Assembly: GCA_017962085.1 (NCBI GenBank)
Contig: JAGCWA010000021.1
Span: forward strand, 1-59,917
DNA length: 59,917 bases
Source of the DNA: Paludibacteraceae bacterium
Lineage (GTDB): Bacteria; Bacteroidota; Bacteroidia; Bacteroidales; Paludibacteraceae
Direction of reading: 5' to 3'
Shown here: in pieces, positions 46,791-55,360 of the stretch
Position numbering within the stretch: position 1 is the stretch's first letter
How the letters are laid out: each line of letters begins with the position of its first letter
The notes under the pieces: generated by a model
Told to the model about the DNA's origin: nothing
What the model saw: the letters and a program-made list of their open reading frames with translations, nothing else
Database searches by the model: none
Translations under genes and position numbers: made by a program

Positions 46791-49214
46791 TTAACGGATG
46801 TTCGCAATGCTGATGATGTCCGCAAAGACACCCGCAGCCGTCACGGCCGCACCTGCACCGTAGCCACGGATCATCATCGGATCCTGGTAGCGTGCCGTAT
46901 TGATGATGATCAGGTTGTTGCTGCCCCTCAAGTCGAAGAACGGATGGGTAGGACCCACCGCCTGCAAGCCTACGCTGGTCTTGCCGTTCTCGAGCTTAGC
47001 GACGAAGCAGAAGTGCTTGCCCTCCGCCTCAACAGCCTTACGTTTCTCCTCGAACACAGCGTCGTAGCCCTCCACCTTCTTCCAGAAGTCGTCCAACGTG
47101 CCCTCGAAGAAGTCATTAGGGATGAAGAGGTTCTTCTCCACATCGTCCTGCTCCACACGGATACCCGACTCACGGGCCAGGATGACCAGCTTACGGATCA
47201 CGTCCTTACCGCTCAAGTCGATACGAGGGTCCGGCTCGGCGAAACGGGCCTCCATGGCCATGCGGATGGCCTTGCTCAAAGGAATATCCTTGCTGATGGT
47301 ATTGAAGATAAAGTTCAACGTACCGGAAAGCACAGCCTCCAGTTTCACGATTCTATCACCACTGAAAATCAAGTCGTTGATTGTATTGATAATCGGAAGG
47401 CCGGCACCCACGTTGGTCTCGTACAAGTACTTGATGCCACGCTTACGGGCGATGTTCTTCAGCTCCATGTAGTTGTCATAATCACCGGAAGCAGCGATCT
47501 TATTGGCCGCCACGACAGAGATGTTATGCAACAAGAGATCCTTGTATATGTTCGCGATCGCGCCACTCGCCGTACAGTCGACGAAGACGCAATTGTAGAT
47601 GTTCAAATCGATCAATGCCTGCTTGATGATCTCAGGCGTGGAGGTCTTGCCGCTCTTCAGCAACTCCTGGTATTGGGTCAGGTCTATACCGTCACGGTCC
47701 AGGATATAGTTGCTCACGTCCGCGATACCGATCACCTTCACCATCAGGTTGTTCTGCTTCATCAGCAGATCCTTCTGCGTGTGCAATTGCTCCAAAAGGC
47801 TACCGCCCACCGTACCCGTACCGACCACGAAGAGGTTCAGTTGCTGGTATTCGGAGAGGAAGAAGGACTCGTGGATACAGTTCAACGCCTTGCGCAAGTC
47901 AACACGTTTCACCACGCAGGAGATGTTCGTCTCGGCGGAACCCTGCGCCAACGCGATGATATTGATGTTGTTACGTCCCAGCGCATTGAAGAGCTTACCG
48001 GCCGTACCCGTCGCCTGCCTCATGTTGTCGCCCACGATAGCGATGGTGGAGAGGTCCTTCTCCGTATTGATGGAGTTGATGGCGCCCATCGACATCTCCT
48101 CGTTGAACTCCTCGCTCAAGAGCTCCATCACCGTCTCCGCGTCCTCGGTCCTCACACCGATGGAGATGGAGCTTCCGGAAGAAGCCTGGGAGACAAAGAA
48201 AGTATGGATACCATTATAGTCCAATGTCATGAAAATACGGCTGTTCACGTCGTGCACGTTCATCATGCCCATGCCTTGGATGGTCACCAATACCGTATTC
48301 TCGATGGAGGATATACCCTTGATGGTCTTCTCGTCCTTCACGTCCGTCGAAATCAGCGTACCGAAAGAGTCCGGCTTCTCGATGTTCATGATTTGGATAG
48401 GGATGTTCGCCACGCAAGCTGGATAGATGGATGGCGGGAAGATCACCGTGGCGCCGAAGTTACAGAGCTCCATCGCCTCGGAGTAGCTCAAGTGCTCTAT
48501 CTTATAGGCCTTGCGGGTCACGGAAGGATCCGCAGTCATGAAGCCATCGTTCGAGTTCCAAATCTCTATCTTAGAGGCGCCCAAAGCGGCTGCCACCAAG
48601 GCTGCGGTGCAGTCCGAACCGCCACGGCCCAAGGTCGTCACGTCAGCCGTCTCCGCATCGCTGGCGATAAAACCGGCGATCACGATGCGCTTATCGGAAG
48701 AAGAGGAGAACTGCTCACGGATCAGCTTATAGGTCAGCTCGAAATCCACATTCGCGCTGCCCAATGAATTATTGGTTTTGATGAAGTTACGGGAGTCCAA
48801 GCATTTAGCGCCAAGGAGCCTGCTGACGAAAAGCGAAGCGATACGCTCCCCATACGACAGGATAGCGTCCTCCGTCTTAGGCGTCAAGTCCTTGATCAAA
48901 TAGACACCCTTCAGGATATTCATCATCTCCTCATAAAGGGTAGAAACCTCCTTTTTCACAGTCTCACACTCCGTCGAAGGCAACAACCCCTCGATCAGCT
49001 GGTTATGTGTTGTTATAATTGCATCTAATTTTTCTGTATATGAAGCATTTCCTTGTGCGGCCAACGATGTGGCATCCTCCAACATATCGGTGACATGCTC
49101 CACCGCTGAAACAACAATCACGACGGGCTCGCTCACACCCTCAACAATCCTCTTGACCTGCTGCAAGTTTTTTATGGAGCCTACGGACGCTCCACCAAAT
49201 TTCAAGACTTTCAT
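46791..49214 (-). CDS. thrA: Bifunctional aspartate kinase/homoserine dehydrogenase
   Basis: This enzyme performs steps one and three of threonine synthesis. The 807-residue protein has an aspartokinase (residues 1 to about 290: MKVLKFGGASVGSIKNL, LGRGGSDCTAALVAAALGA). Two ACT regulatory domains follow (about 310-460, including VLVTIQGMGMMNVHDVN and LSTIAIVGDNMRQATGTAGK). The homoserine dehydrogenase part follows (about 465-807: LNLFVVGTGTVGGSLLEQL, VVAANKIAASGDYDNY, YETNVGAGLPIINT). The frame is open to 49322, but the extra residues are A/T-derived and lie over the promoter, so I use the ATG at 49214. thrC is 9 kb away at 58088. Feedback by threonine is expected from the ACT domains. Confidence 0.96.
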   Translation of the reverse strand: MKVLKFGGASVGSIKNLQQVKRIVEGVSEPVVIVVSAVEHVTDMLEDATSLAAQGNASYTEKLDAIITTHNQLIEGLLPSTECETVKKEVSTLYEEMMNILKGVYLIKDLTPKTEDAILSYGERIASLFVSRLLGAKCLDSRNFIKTNNSLGSANVDFELTYKLIREQFSSSSDKRIVIAGFIASDAETADVTTLGRGGSDCTAALVAAALGASKIEIWNSNDGFMTADPSVTRKAYKIEHLSYSEAMELCNFGATVIFPPSIYPACVANIPIQIMNIEKPDSFGTLISTDVKDEKTIKGISSIENTVLVTIQGMGMMNVHDVNSRIFMTLDYNGIHTFFVSQASSGSSISIGVRTEDAETVMELLSEEFNEEMSMGAINSINTEKDLSTIAIVGDNMRQATGTAGKLFNALGRNNINIIALAQGSAETNISCVVKRVDLRKALNCIHESFFLSEYQQLNLFVVGTGTVGGSLLEQLHTQKDLLMKQNNLMVKVIGIADVSNYILDRDGIDLTQYQELLKSGKTSTPEIIKQALIDLNIYNCVFVDCTASGAIANIYKDLLLHNISVVAANKIAASGDYDNYMELKNIARKRGIKYLYETNVGAGLPIINTINDLIFSGDRIVKLEAVLSGTLNFIFNTISKDIPLSKAIRMAMEARFAEPDPRIDLSGKDVIRKLVILARESGIRVEQDDVEKNLFIPNDFFEGTLDDFWKKVEGYDAVFEEKRKAVEAEGKHFCFVAKLENGKTSVGLQAVGPTHPFFDLRGSNNLIIINTARYQDPMMIRGYGAGAAVTAAGVFADIISIANIR

Positions 49215-49248
49215 TCTTTTGAAAATTATATTTATACGTTTTGCGTCG

Positions 49249-49256
49249 CGAAGATA
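49249..49256 (-). promoter_or_regulatory. thrA promoter (near-consensus)
   Basis: Minus-strand TATCTTCG, one mismatch from TAnnTTTG, lies 35 nt before the thrA ATG. No leader-peptide attenuator is visible in so short a leader. Confidence 0.4.
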
Positions 49257-49279
49257 GTTATTTATTCGATTTTTTTCTA

Positions 49280-49287
49280 TATGTTTG
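49280..49287 (+). promoter_or_regulatory. Promoter of the outer-membrane barrel gene
   Basis: TATGTTTG fits the -7 consensus, 88 nt before the ATG at 49375 and divergent from thrA. Confidence 0.4.
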
Positions 49288-49374
49288 CGCATACTTTCTT
49301 TGGAGAATGAATGGATCCGCACTCTCTAAAAGAAAATCTAATACTATATGGATCCGCAAATAAGTAAAGTTAAA

Positions 49375-50127
49375 ATGAAAAAGTTATTTTTGGCTATTGC
49401 GGCAGTTATGTCTGCAATAGTACTGAACGCCCAAGCGGTTTCAGATGCCACGAACGAATCAAACGATTCAAACCAAGCAAACCAAACAAACTCCACTAGC
49501 GATTACAAACCTGAAGAGGGCAGCTTCATGATGGAGGTTGGTTTTGCGCCTTTCCACAGTGTAATTGTTGATGATGAAGCAGGAACGAGAACGAATGGTA
49601 GTTTGGTTAACCTTCAAGGTGGCCTTTTGAGAGGTGTGTATGTGTTGACTGACAATCTCCAGTTGAAATTGGGCTTCGGCCTTAGCATCTTCAAGGATGT
49701 GGATGACAATGGCGAGACGGGCGACGCTTGGCACAAGAGCACAAACCGTATCTCTATCTTCTCCGTATGCCCTGGCATCAACTACGTGTTCGACGGAACG
49801 GACAAGTTGGCTCCTTACATCGGTGGTGAGCTCGGTTTCGGAATCTATTCCACAAAGGTGACCGACGAGTCTGAAAACAACAAGACGATCACGAAGAACC
49901 AAGGTGGTTTCAATACCTTCGGCGTGGCTGCAGTCTCTGGTTTCAACTACTACTTTGCTAAGAACATCTTCATCGGCGCAGAGGTGAAACTTGGTGTTGA
50001 CATGCGCACTGACAAGAAACTTTCTGTTGAGAACGATGGAAGAACTACAACTACTGAGACTAAGGTTCACAGCTTGAACTTCCAACCTCAGGCTGTTCCT
50101 TCCCTACGTTTGGGTTGGGCGTTCTAA
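49375..50127 (+). CDS. Outer-membrane beta-barrel protein
   Basis: This 250-residue protein has a signal peptide (MKKLFLAIAAVMSAIVLNAQA, cleavage at AQA). A short N/Q/S/T-rich linker leads to about eight amphipathic strands (EGSFMMEVGFAPF, LLRGVYVLTDNLQLKLGFGLSIF, LAPYIGGELGFGIYS, GFNTFGVAAVSGFNYYFAKNIFIGAEVKLGVDM). It ends with the terminal-aromatic strand VPSLRLGWAF expected of BAM substrates. It resembles the OmpW/OprF-type porin-like barrels common in Bacteroidales. Cargo or role is unknown. The frame is open upstream to 49348, but the signal peptide fixes the start at 49375. A terminator follows. Confidence 0.85.
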   Translation: MKKLFLAIAAVMSAIVLNAQAVSDATNESNDSNQANQTNSTSDYKPEEGSFMMEVGFAPFHSVIVDDEAGTRTNGSLVNLQGGLLRGVYVLTDNLQLKLGFGLSIFKDVDDNGETGDAWHKSTNRISIFSVCPGINYVFDGTDKLAPYIGGELGFGIYSTKVTDESENNKTITKNQGGFNTFGVAAVSGFNYYFAKNIFIGAEVKLGVDMRTDKKLSVENDGRTTTTETKVHSLNFQPQAVPSLRLGWAF

Positions 50128-50150
50128 TCGATCATACGATTTATACGAAC

Positions 50151-50182
50151 AAGGCTGGCTTCGAAAGGGGCTGGCCTTTTTT
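50151..50182 (+). terminator. Terminator of the barrel gene
   Basis: AAGGCTGGC (50151-50159) pairs with GCTGGCCTT (50170-50178) over nine positions with two G-U pairs, followed by six T (50177-50182). Confidence 0.7.
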
Positions 50183-50261
50183 GTGCTTACCGGCCAAGGC
50201 GGTTTCGTTGACCGTGTTGGATTATTTACGATTTAACTATTTACGATTTACTATTCCGTGC

Positions 50262-51035
50262 TTATTTGGAGCATGTGCGGAAGAGCTTGCGGAGCGCCAT
50301 GGACGGGTAGCCGTACACGATCGCCAGCAAGCAAAGCAGGGTGTTCAACAGGCTGATTCTAATGAAGTCCACCGTGGGACGGAAGTGCGTGACCCGCTCC
50401 TCCTTGGAGGGGTAGAAGACGTTGATGGAGATGCTCTTCAGCGGAATGGCCCGCCATGCGCTGCGCACCAAGAGCTCCAACTCGGCCTCGTAGCGGTGGC
50501 AGAGGGGTTTCATGCCTTTCATCCTTTGCAACGGATAGAGCCGATAGCCGGTCTGGGTGTCGGGCAGGCGGATGCCGGTCTGCACCGTGAACCAGAAGTT
50601 GGAGAACTTATTGGCGAAACTACTTTTCTGCGGCATGTTCGGATTGAGGAACGATCGGCTGCCTACGATCAACGACTCCGGGTTGGTCTGACACGCCTCC
50701 GCAAAGAGCGGAAGGTCGCTTGCGAAGTGTTGCCCGTCCGAATCCAGGGTCACCACGGCGGAAAGCCCTAGCTCCATGGCCTTCTCGAAGCCTCTCTTCA
50801 AGGCATAGCCTTTCCCTCGGTTCTGCGCATAGGAGACGACATGGATATTTTCTGGTAATGTCTCCAACAGGCTTAGGGTCTCATCGGTGGAGCCATCGTT
50901 CACCACGATCACCTCCCCGCAATAGGGCTCGACGGAGGCCACCACCTGGGCGACGGTCTTCCCATTGTTGTAGGTGGGTATCAACACACCAATGCGCCTC
51001 GCAGCGAAAAGATCCTTTGTCTCCTCCGCCGTCAT
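50262..51035 (-). CDS. Family 2 glycosyltransferase
   Basis: The 257-residue protein has the GT2 core: VLIPTYNNGKTVAQVVASV, VIVVNDGSTDETL, GKGYALKRGFEKAM, VVTLDSDGQH as the DxD-type metal site, and DTQTGYRLYPL in the acceptor region. A C-terminal hydrophobic helix (ISLLNTLLCLLAIVYGYP) probably tethers it to the membrane. The layout fits DPM1-like enzymes that use polyprenyl or lipid acceptors. It is the last gene of a cluster with acyl carrier protein and ketosynthases. Transfer of a sugar to the cluster's lipid or polyene product is an inference from that context. Confidence 0.85.
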   Translation of the reverse strand: MTAEETKDLFAARRIGVLIPTYNNGKTVAQVVASVEPYCGEVIVVNDGSTDETLSLLETLPENIHVVSYAQNRGKGYALKRGFEKAMELGLSAVVTLDSDGQHFASDLPLFAEACQTNPESLIVGSRSFLNPNMPQKSSFANKFSNFWFTVQTGIRLPDTQTGYRLYPLQRMKGMKPLCHRYEAELELLVRSAWRAIPLKSISINVFYPSKEERVTHFRPTVDFIRISLLNTLLCLLAIVYGYPSMALRKLFRTCSK

Positions 51036-51403
51036 AGGCTCCTCCCTTTCACCAATAAATCGAACTTGGCGTAGATCTTCCCTTCGTCGGCTATGACCGA
51101 CTTGAACAAATAGTCCTCTCCTGAGGTGGTATAGCTCGTCTTCACCTTCAACTCCACATTGGATTGCGGCACAATCACGGTGATGAACTTAGCGTTCTTG
51201 ACCGTCACCACCTGCGCCTCAACGCCTAGAATGTCTGTGTCGACCGCACGCATCACATCCACCAGCACCGCCCCGGGCACAATCGGATTGCCGGGGAAAT
51301 GCGCCGCGAACACAGCATGCGTCTCGTCGAAACGAAGCGTATGCCCGTAGAGGTTCTCCTCCTTCGTGTCATAGGATTGTATGGTAAACATCTCTTTCAT
51401 CAT
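51032..51403 (-). CDS. FabZ/FabA-like hot-dog dehydratase
   Basis: The 123-residue single hot-dog domain has the FabZ-type active-site segment HFPGNPIVPGAVLVDVMRAV. The catalytic His is present, and Asp stands where FabZ usually has Glu. The remaining strands (VVTVKNAKFITVIVPQSNVELKVK) fit the fold. In the cluster it would remove water from the beta-hydroxyacyl-ACP intermediate. The gene overlaps the next (GT2) start by four bases and the preceding transporter end by four, a tightly coupled operon. Confidence 0.75.
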   Translation of the reverse strand: MMKEMFTIQSYDTKEENLYGHTLRFDETHAVFAAHFPGNPIVPGAVLVDVMRAVDTDILGVEAQVVTVKNAKFITVIVPQSNVELKVKTSYTTSGEDYLFKSVIADEGKIYAKFDLLVKGRSL

Positions 51404-51753
51404 TTAGCCACAAAAAACACACCGACCATGATGATGCCCACGCCTATCCACCTTGTGACGGGCACCGACTCGTGCAGGAAGAAGGCGGAGGCGAGCAATG
51501 CGAAGATGAAGCTCAGGCATGTGAGCGGATGCGCCTCTGACAATGGATAGTGGCGCAGAATATACAACCATAAAACTGTCGCCAGACCCATCGAGACACC
51601 CGTGAGGGCCAGCCAGTAATTCAGCAACAGCTCCTTGAACCACTCCCACGTGAAGGCGAACTTATGCATCCTGGCCACGGCGAATTTCAGGAACACCTGC
51701 CCCATGGCCAAGCAGAAGGACTGCACGATGGATAGTAACAACAATCTCAGCAT
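51400..51753 (-). CDS. Small DMT-type membrane transporter (EmrE/EamA-like)
   Basis: The 117-residue protein has four predicted membrane helices (LLLLSIVQSFCLAMGQVFLKF, LLNYWLALTGVSMGLATVLWLYIL, LTCLSFIFALLASAFFL, WIGVGIIMVGVFFVAK). The pattern GQxFLKxA near the first helix is typical of small drug/metabolite transporters of the EamA/ArnE type. In lipid clusters such proteins are thought to flip a lipid-linked sugar. Here it sits between ketosynthase and dehydratase genes, overlapping both neighbours. The transported molecule is unknown. Confidence 0.75.
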   Translation of the reverse strand: MLRLLLLSIVQSFCLAMGQVFLKFAVARMHKFAFTWEWFKELLLNYWLALTGVSMGLATVLWLYILRHYPLSEAHPLTCLSFIFALLASAFFLHESVPVTRWIGVGIIMVGVFFVAK

Positions 51754-52799
51754 GATAGTAAAGCGACGGAATGATCCCTGTTCTGGAAATGGTTATAGAC
51801 TAATATATGTTTCGGACGGATGCTCTTCCCCTCCCTGTAACGGATGTGGGCAGGTATCTCGCCTCGTTTCAGACAGGTCGCCGCCACGTAATAACCCATG
51901 GCGGATGCGGAGAAGCCCTCTCCGAAGAGGTGCTTGTAATAGATTTGGGTGGTCTGAGGGAAGTAGAGGTCCATCCGACGGGCATACACCTCGTCGTTCG
52001 ACGGGTCCGCATTGTAACCGCAGACCACGGCGTCCACCTCCGTCTTCTCAATGCCTGCCTTGCGCAGAAGCTCCTCCACGCAACGCAGGAAGCGCTCGTC
52101 CGTAGGCTCGTACAGCAGTTCCATTCCCTCCAGGCGGCAAAGCGTACGCTCGGTCGGTTCTCCACCCAAGAGGAAGGCTGCGGAGACTTCCCCCGCGAAA
52201 CTACCCGTCGTGGCTGGGTGTCGGAACATATCCTCCGTCACATCCTCCCGCTTCCAGTAACCGATTTGGTCGAACAGTTGGAAATAGGCCTCCGTCATCT
52301 CGTCGTTGGCGCAGACCAAGGCGGAGGAGATATCCCCCAGCTCGAATTGCACGAGCACATCCTGCAGGGCACAGTCGAAGGAGGTGCCACGATGGGTGAA
52401 TGTATTGTTATACCCATGGCATTTCAGCCTTTGGGCGATGACGGAACCGATCGTATTGTGCGTGGATTGCATGAAGAAGGAGGGCGGTAAAGCCTGCTCC
52501 CCATCCCGCAGCATCGCATTGAGGAACTTCTCGGTGGTCTCTATGCAACCCAAGCCTGTCCCTGTCACGATCGCGTCCAGCGGCACTTCATATCCCTCGA
52601 GGGCGGTCATGGCGGAGGCGATGGCCCGTTTCAGCAGTCTGCCCATCCTTCGGGAGGCCATCGGGTCGATGAATGCCTTGAAGTCCGGCTCCACGGAGCG
52701 GAAATAACGCCCCTCCCTCCGTATCGGGGAGGTGAACCAATCGTCGCACAGGGGCGATTGGATGGTTATTTGTGCCGCTGATTGTATATAGACTGCCAT
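51747..52799 (-). CDS. Ketosynthase-like chain-length-factor homologue
   Basis: This 350-residue thiolase-fold protein aligns with beta-ketoacyl-ACP synthases over TGTGLGCIETTEKFL, FMQSTHNTIGSVIAQRL and VVCGYNADPSNDEVY. At the usual active-site Cys segment it reads THRGTSFDCAL, without the T-A-C-S-S motif, so it is probably catalytically inactive. Such subunits pair with an active ketosynthase and set chain length in type II polyketide and aryl-polyene systems. The active partner is the next gene upstream, three bases away. The role is assigned by motif loss and context. Confidence 0.75.
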   Translation of the reverse strand: MAVYIQSAAQITIQSPLCDDWFTSPIRREGRYFRSVEPDFKAFIDPMASRRMGRLLKRAIASAMTALEGYEVPLDAIVTGTGLGCIETTEKFLNAMLRDGEQALPPSFFMQSTHNTIGSVIAQRLKCHGYNNTFTHRGTSFDCALQDVLVQFELGDISSALVCANDEMTEAYFQLFDQIGYWKREDVTEDMFRHPATTGSFAGEVSAAFLLGGEPTERTLCRLEGMELLYEPTDERFLRCVEELLRKAGIEKTEVDAVVCGYNADPSNDEVYARRMDLYFPQTTQIYYKHLFGEGFSASAMGYYVAATCLKRGEIPAHIRYREGKSIRPKHILVYNHFQNRDHSVALLSC

Positions 52800-52802
52800 G
52801 GC

Positions 52803-53990
52803 TTAACTGATTTTAGAGAAGATACAGGAGGAGTCATTGCCTCCGAAACCGAACGAGTTGCTCATCACATGACGCAGGTCCACGTCGCTCAACCCCTTTG
52901 TCACGGGTGTCAAACCACTCTCTTCGATAGCGGAAGAGAAGTTGAGGTTCGCCGGGATGAATCCGTTCGTCAGGGAAAGGATCGATATGACGGCCTCCAC
53001 CGCACCAGCGGCGCTGGTAGTGTGGCCCGTGAAGGATTTCGTGGAGGAGAATGGTGGCACACGGTCACCAAAGACCCGTTTGATCGCCACGCTTTCGCAC
53101 AGATCATTATTGCCCGTGCCCGTGCCGTGCGCATTGATGTAATCGATGTCGGCAGGCTTCAGTCCGGCCCTGTTCAATGCACCGGTCATGGCGAGGAAAG
53201 GCCCTTCTCCGTCGGGAGAGGTGGCTGTCTGGTGAAATGCGTCGCAGGCATTGGCGTAGCCGCTCAACTCGCACAAGGGGGTCGCACCCCGCTTCCGCGC
53301 GCGCTCGGCGGTCTCGATGACCAGGTAGGCGGCGCCCTCACCTAGGTTCAATCCGTTGCGGTTCTTATCGAATGGTTTGCAAGGTTCATGGTCCAATATC
53401 ATCAGGGAATTGAACCCATTGAGGTGGAATTTGCTGAGCGACTCCGTGCCGCCCACAATCGCCGCGTCCGCCTTGCCGCTTCTGATTAGGTTAGCGCCCG
53501 TGATAAGGGCGTTGGTGGCGGAGGAACAAGCGGTCGAGATGGTGTACATCGCATCCAGATGGCCGAAAAGGCGACCGATCTGCTCCGTACCCGCCCCGCA
53601 GTCGTGCGCGGCGATGTATTCCGTATGTTTGCCTTCGAAGAAATCCAGGTAGTATTGTTCACTCTTCTCCATGCCGCCCACGGTCGTACCGTTCACGAAG
53701 GCGGTGCGCACAGCGTCTGTCAAGCCAGACTGCTCCACAGCCTGACGGAAAGCCACCATGCCTAAGAGGGGGGTGCGGGTCACCACCATGTCGGAGGGCA
53801 GGCGAAGCATCCCGATCATCTCCTCGTTGCTCATCGCCACCTCGCTGACAGGAAGTTCCTCATGGGAGGTGCGCAGATGGTGCACCTTGCCGATGGCAGG
53901 CTTGCCCGCGCGGAGTGCGTCGAAAACAGCGCGCGTCCCGCAGCCTAAGCCGCAGATGATGCCCATACCTGTCACGACGATACTATCCAT
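52803..53990 (-). CDS. Beta-ketoacyl-ACP synthase (FabF-like), active subunit
   Basis: The 395-residue condensing enzyme has all three catalytic residues: Cys155 in STACSSATNA, His288 in INAHGTGTGNND and His323 in SFTGHTTSAAG. It extends an acyl chain on ACP by two carbons. It lies between the ACP gene (8-nt gap) and the chain-length-factor-like gene (3-nt gap). It is shorter than FabF of primary metabolism (about 415) and has a non-acting partner, which points to a specialised type II synthase, perhaps of aryl-polyene type, rather than housekeeping fatty acid synthesis. Confidence 0.88.
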   Translation of the reverse strand: MDSIVVTGMGIICGLGCGTRAVFDALRAGKPAIGKVHHLRTSHEELPVSEVAMSNEEMIGMLRLPSDMVVTRTPLLGMVAFRQAVEQSGLTDAVRTAFVNGTTVGGMEKSEQYYLDFFEGKHTEYIAAHDCGAGTEQIGRLFGHLDAMYTISTACSSATNALITGANLIRSGKADAAIVGGTESLSKFHLNGFNSLMILDHEPCKPFDKNRNGLNLGEGAAYLVIETAERARKRGATPLCELSGYANACDAFHQTATSPDGEGPFLAMTGALNRAGLKPADIDYINAHGTGTGNNDLCESVAIKRVFGDRVPPFSSTKSFTGHTTSAAGAVEAVISILSLTNGFIPANLNFSSAIEESGLTPVTKGLSDVDLRHVMSNSFGFGGNDSSCIFSKIS

Positions 53991-53997
53991 ACAAAGA

Positions 53998-54273
53998 CTA
54001 TTTCGTTCTGTTCTTGGAGATATAATCCGCCATCGTAGCGATGGACTTGAAGATTTCCTTGCCTTCGTTAGCGTTCTTCAACTTGATGCCGTAATTTCTT
54101 TCCATCAAAACGATCAGCTCAAGCGCATCGATCGAGTCCAAACCCAAACCCGCCGCTGAAGGGTCGCCACCGTTGAACAACGGAGCGTTCTCATCAATAC
54201 CATCAGGTGTCATGCCCTCGAGGTTCAACACCTCGATGATCTCTTCTTTCAAAGTAGCTATCAATTCATTCAT
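53998..54273 (-). CDS. Acyl carrier protein
   Basis: This is a 91-residue acidic, four-helix carrier. The phosphopantetheine site is Ser47 in GLGLDSIDALEL. The N-terminal helix is LIATLKEEIIEVLNLEG, and an insertion around NAPLFNGGDPSAAG is longer than in housekeeping AcpP. That insertion is seen in carriers of specialised clusters. It is the first gene of the operon running to the GT2 gene at 50262. The promoter at 54300-54307 lies directly upstream. Confidence 0.88.
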   Translation of the reverse strand: MNELIATLKEEIIEVLNLEGMTPDGIDENAPLFNGGDPSAAGLGLDSIDALELIVLMERNYGIKLKNANEGKEIFKSIATMADYISKNRTK

Positions 54274-54299
54274 TACAAATCATCTTTATATTTTGCCAA

Positions 54300-54307
54300 C
54301 AAAGATA
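54300..54307 (-). promoter_or_regulatory. Promoter of the ACP/ketosynthase operon
   Basis: Minus-strand TATCTTTG lies 26 nt before the ACP ATG. Confidence 0.5.
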
Positions 54308-54386
54308 TAAAAAAAGAAATGGAAAGGCAACCGTATGGGGGTAGAGTCGCGAGGGGCATCCTTTCACACGTTGGATTTGCTGTTTG

Positions 54387-54575
54387 TTTACTATTTATCG
54401 ATTGACGATTTACTGTTCACGACGGCTCAAAACCACGTTATTCTCCGCATTTTCGCGGTAAATATATGTTTTATTCTCCGCAAATTGAGTTTGAGACACA
54501 GTATGATTCATTTATTGTATTGGATTTAATACAATATTTACTGCTTATTTACTATTTATCGATTGACGATTTACT
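54387..54575. repeat. 28-bp direct repeat in a 475-bp gap
   Basis: The same 28 bases, beginning TTTACTATTTATCGATTG and ending CGATTTACT, occur at 54387-54414 and 54548-54575. Shorter relatives (ATTTACGATTTA, AATTTACTATTCC) occur at about 50225-50255, 54595 and 54735-54760. The interval 54274-54748 has no gene; besides the promoter I see only these AT-rich repeats. Confidence 0.75.
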
Positions 54576-54748
54576 ACAATCATTTGCTTTTTAACAATTT
54601 ACTATTCCAGCGGCACAGAAACCCTAATTGGCTTACGTCTTGTTCGGATGAAAAATCTGTATAATCCCCAAGTTCATCCTTAAAAAGTTGTAAAATACGA
54701 CAACTTTATTGCAAATAGCCAAACAATAAATGGTTAAATTGTAAATGG

Positions 54749-55360
54749 CTAAATAGTAAATAAGTCTTCCCCCCACTCCATCAAAGCTCCCTCACCGTTC
54801 AACGAGAGGGCGAACATCTTGACGGAGAGCTGTCCGTCCAAATACTCACACCACCCGAAGATCTGATGATCCACCTCCTTCTCAGGCAGGAAAGCACATT
54901 CGGAGAGCGCCAAGGCGGTTTGCGGAGAGAAGGTTTGCGTCACGTAGCAAGTGGATTCGCCCATGATTTTGTGGCGGATGGCGATCTCCCCCGTCACGAT
55001 ATTGGAGAGCGTGTAGACGAAGACGGCCGGACTTGGGAAGTAGTTGTCGGCGGACTGTATCGTCTGCTGGTAGGTCTGGTCATCGTCCAACGAGCCGGAG
55101 CGTGACATCAATGCGACGGACCAATTGCGCTTAGGCTCCTCCGGGGTGAGCCCTAATTTGCCCATCAACAGCTCCGCACCTAAGAAACCTGCCTTGCATA
55201 GGTTGTCCATCTTGAAGAACTTAGGGTACTGGAAGCCTAAGGAATAGTAGATGTTCGTGAGCCATGGCTTACCCTCCTCCACCTGGATGGGGAGGTTTTC
55301 ACCATTCAGCCTAACCTCCTTGTCGGAGATCGAAACGAACGCCTTCACATACGCTTTCAT
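54749..55360 (-). CDS. Ketoacyl-synthase N-terminal-like protein (Ketoacyl-synt_2 type)
   Basis: The 203-residue protein matches the short ketosynthase-like family found with polyene clusters. Signs are an N-terminal strand with VKAFVSISDKEV, YPKFFKMDNLCKAGFLGAELL, VALMSRSGSLDDDQTYQQTI, the block PSPAVFVYTLSNIVTGEIAIRHKIMGE, and no catalytic Cys motif. It would be a non-catalytic condensation helper. It is translated from the HAD-phosphatase transcript (4-bp overlap), 475 bp upstream of the ACP operon, and probably belongs functionally to that cluster. Confidence 0.65.
   Translation of the reverse strand: MKAYVKAFVSISDKEVRLNGENLPIQVEEGKPWLTNIYYSLGFQYPKFFKMDNLCKAGFLGAELLMGKLGLTPEEPKRNWSVALMSRSGSLDDDQTYQQTIQSADNYFPSPAVFVYTLSNIVTGEIAIRHKIMGESTCYVTQTFSPQTALALSECAFLPEKEVDHQIFGWCEYLDGQLSVKMFALSLNGEGALMEWGEDLFTI

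Noticed and set aside
43777-48767. Very long plus-strand frames (542 codons at 43777, 607 codons at 46944)
   Set aside because: Both mirror gyrB and thrA, are rich in His, Val and Arg, and have no recognisable domain.
51747-52799. Active beta-ketoacyl synthase
   Set aside because: The catalytic Cys segment is replaced by THRGTSF, so I call it a chain-length-factor-like protein.
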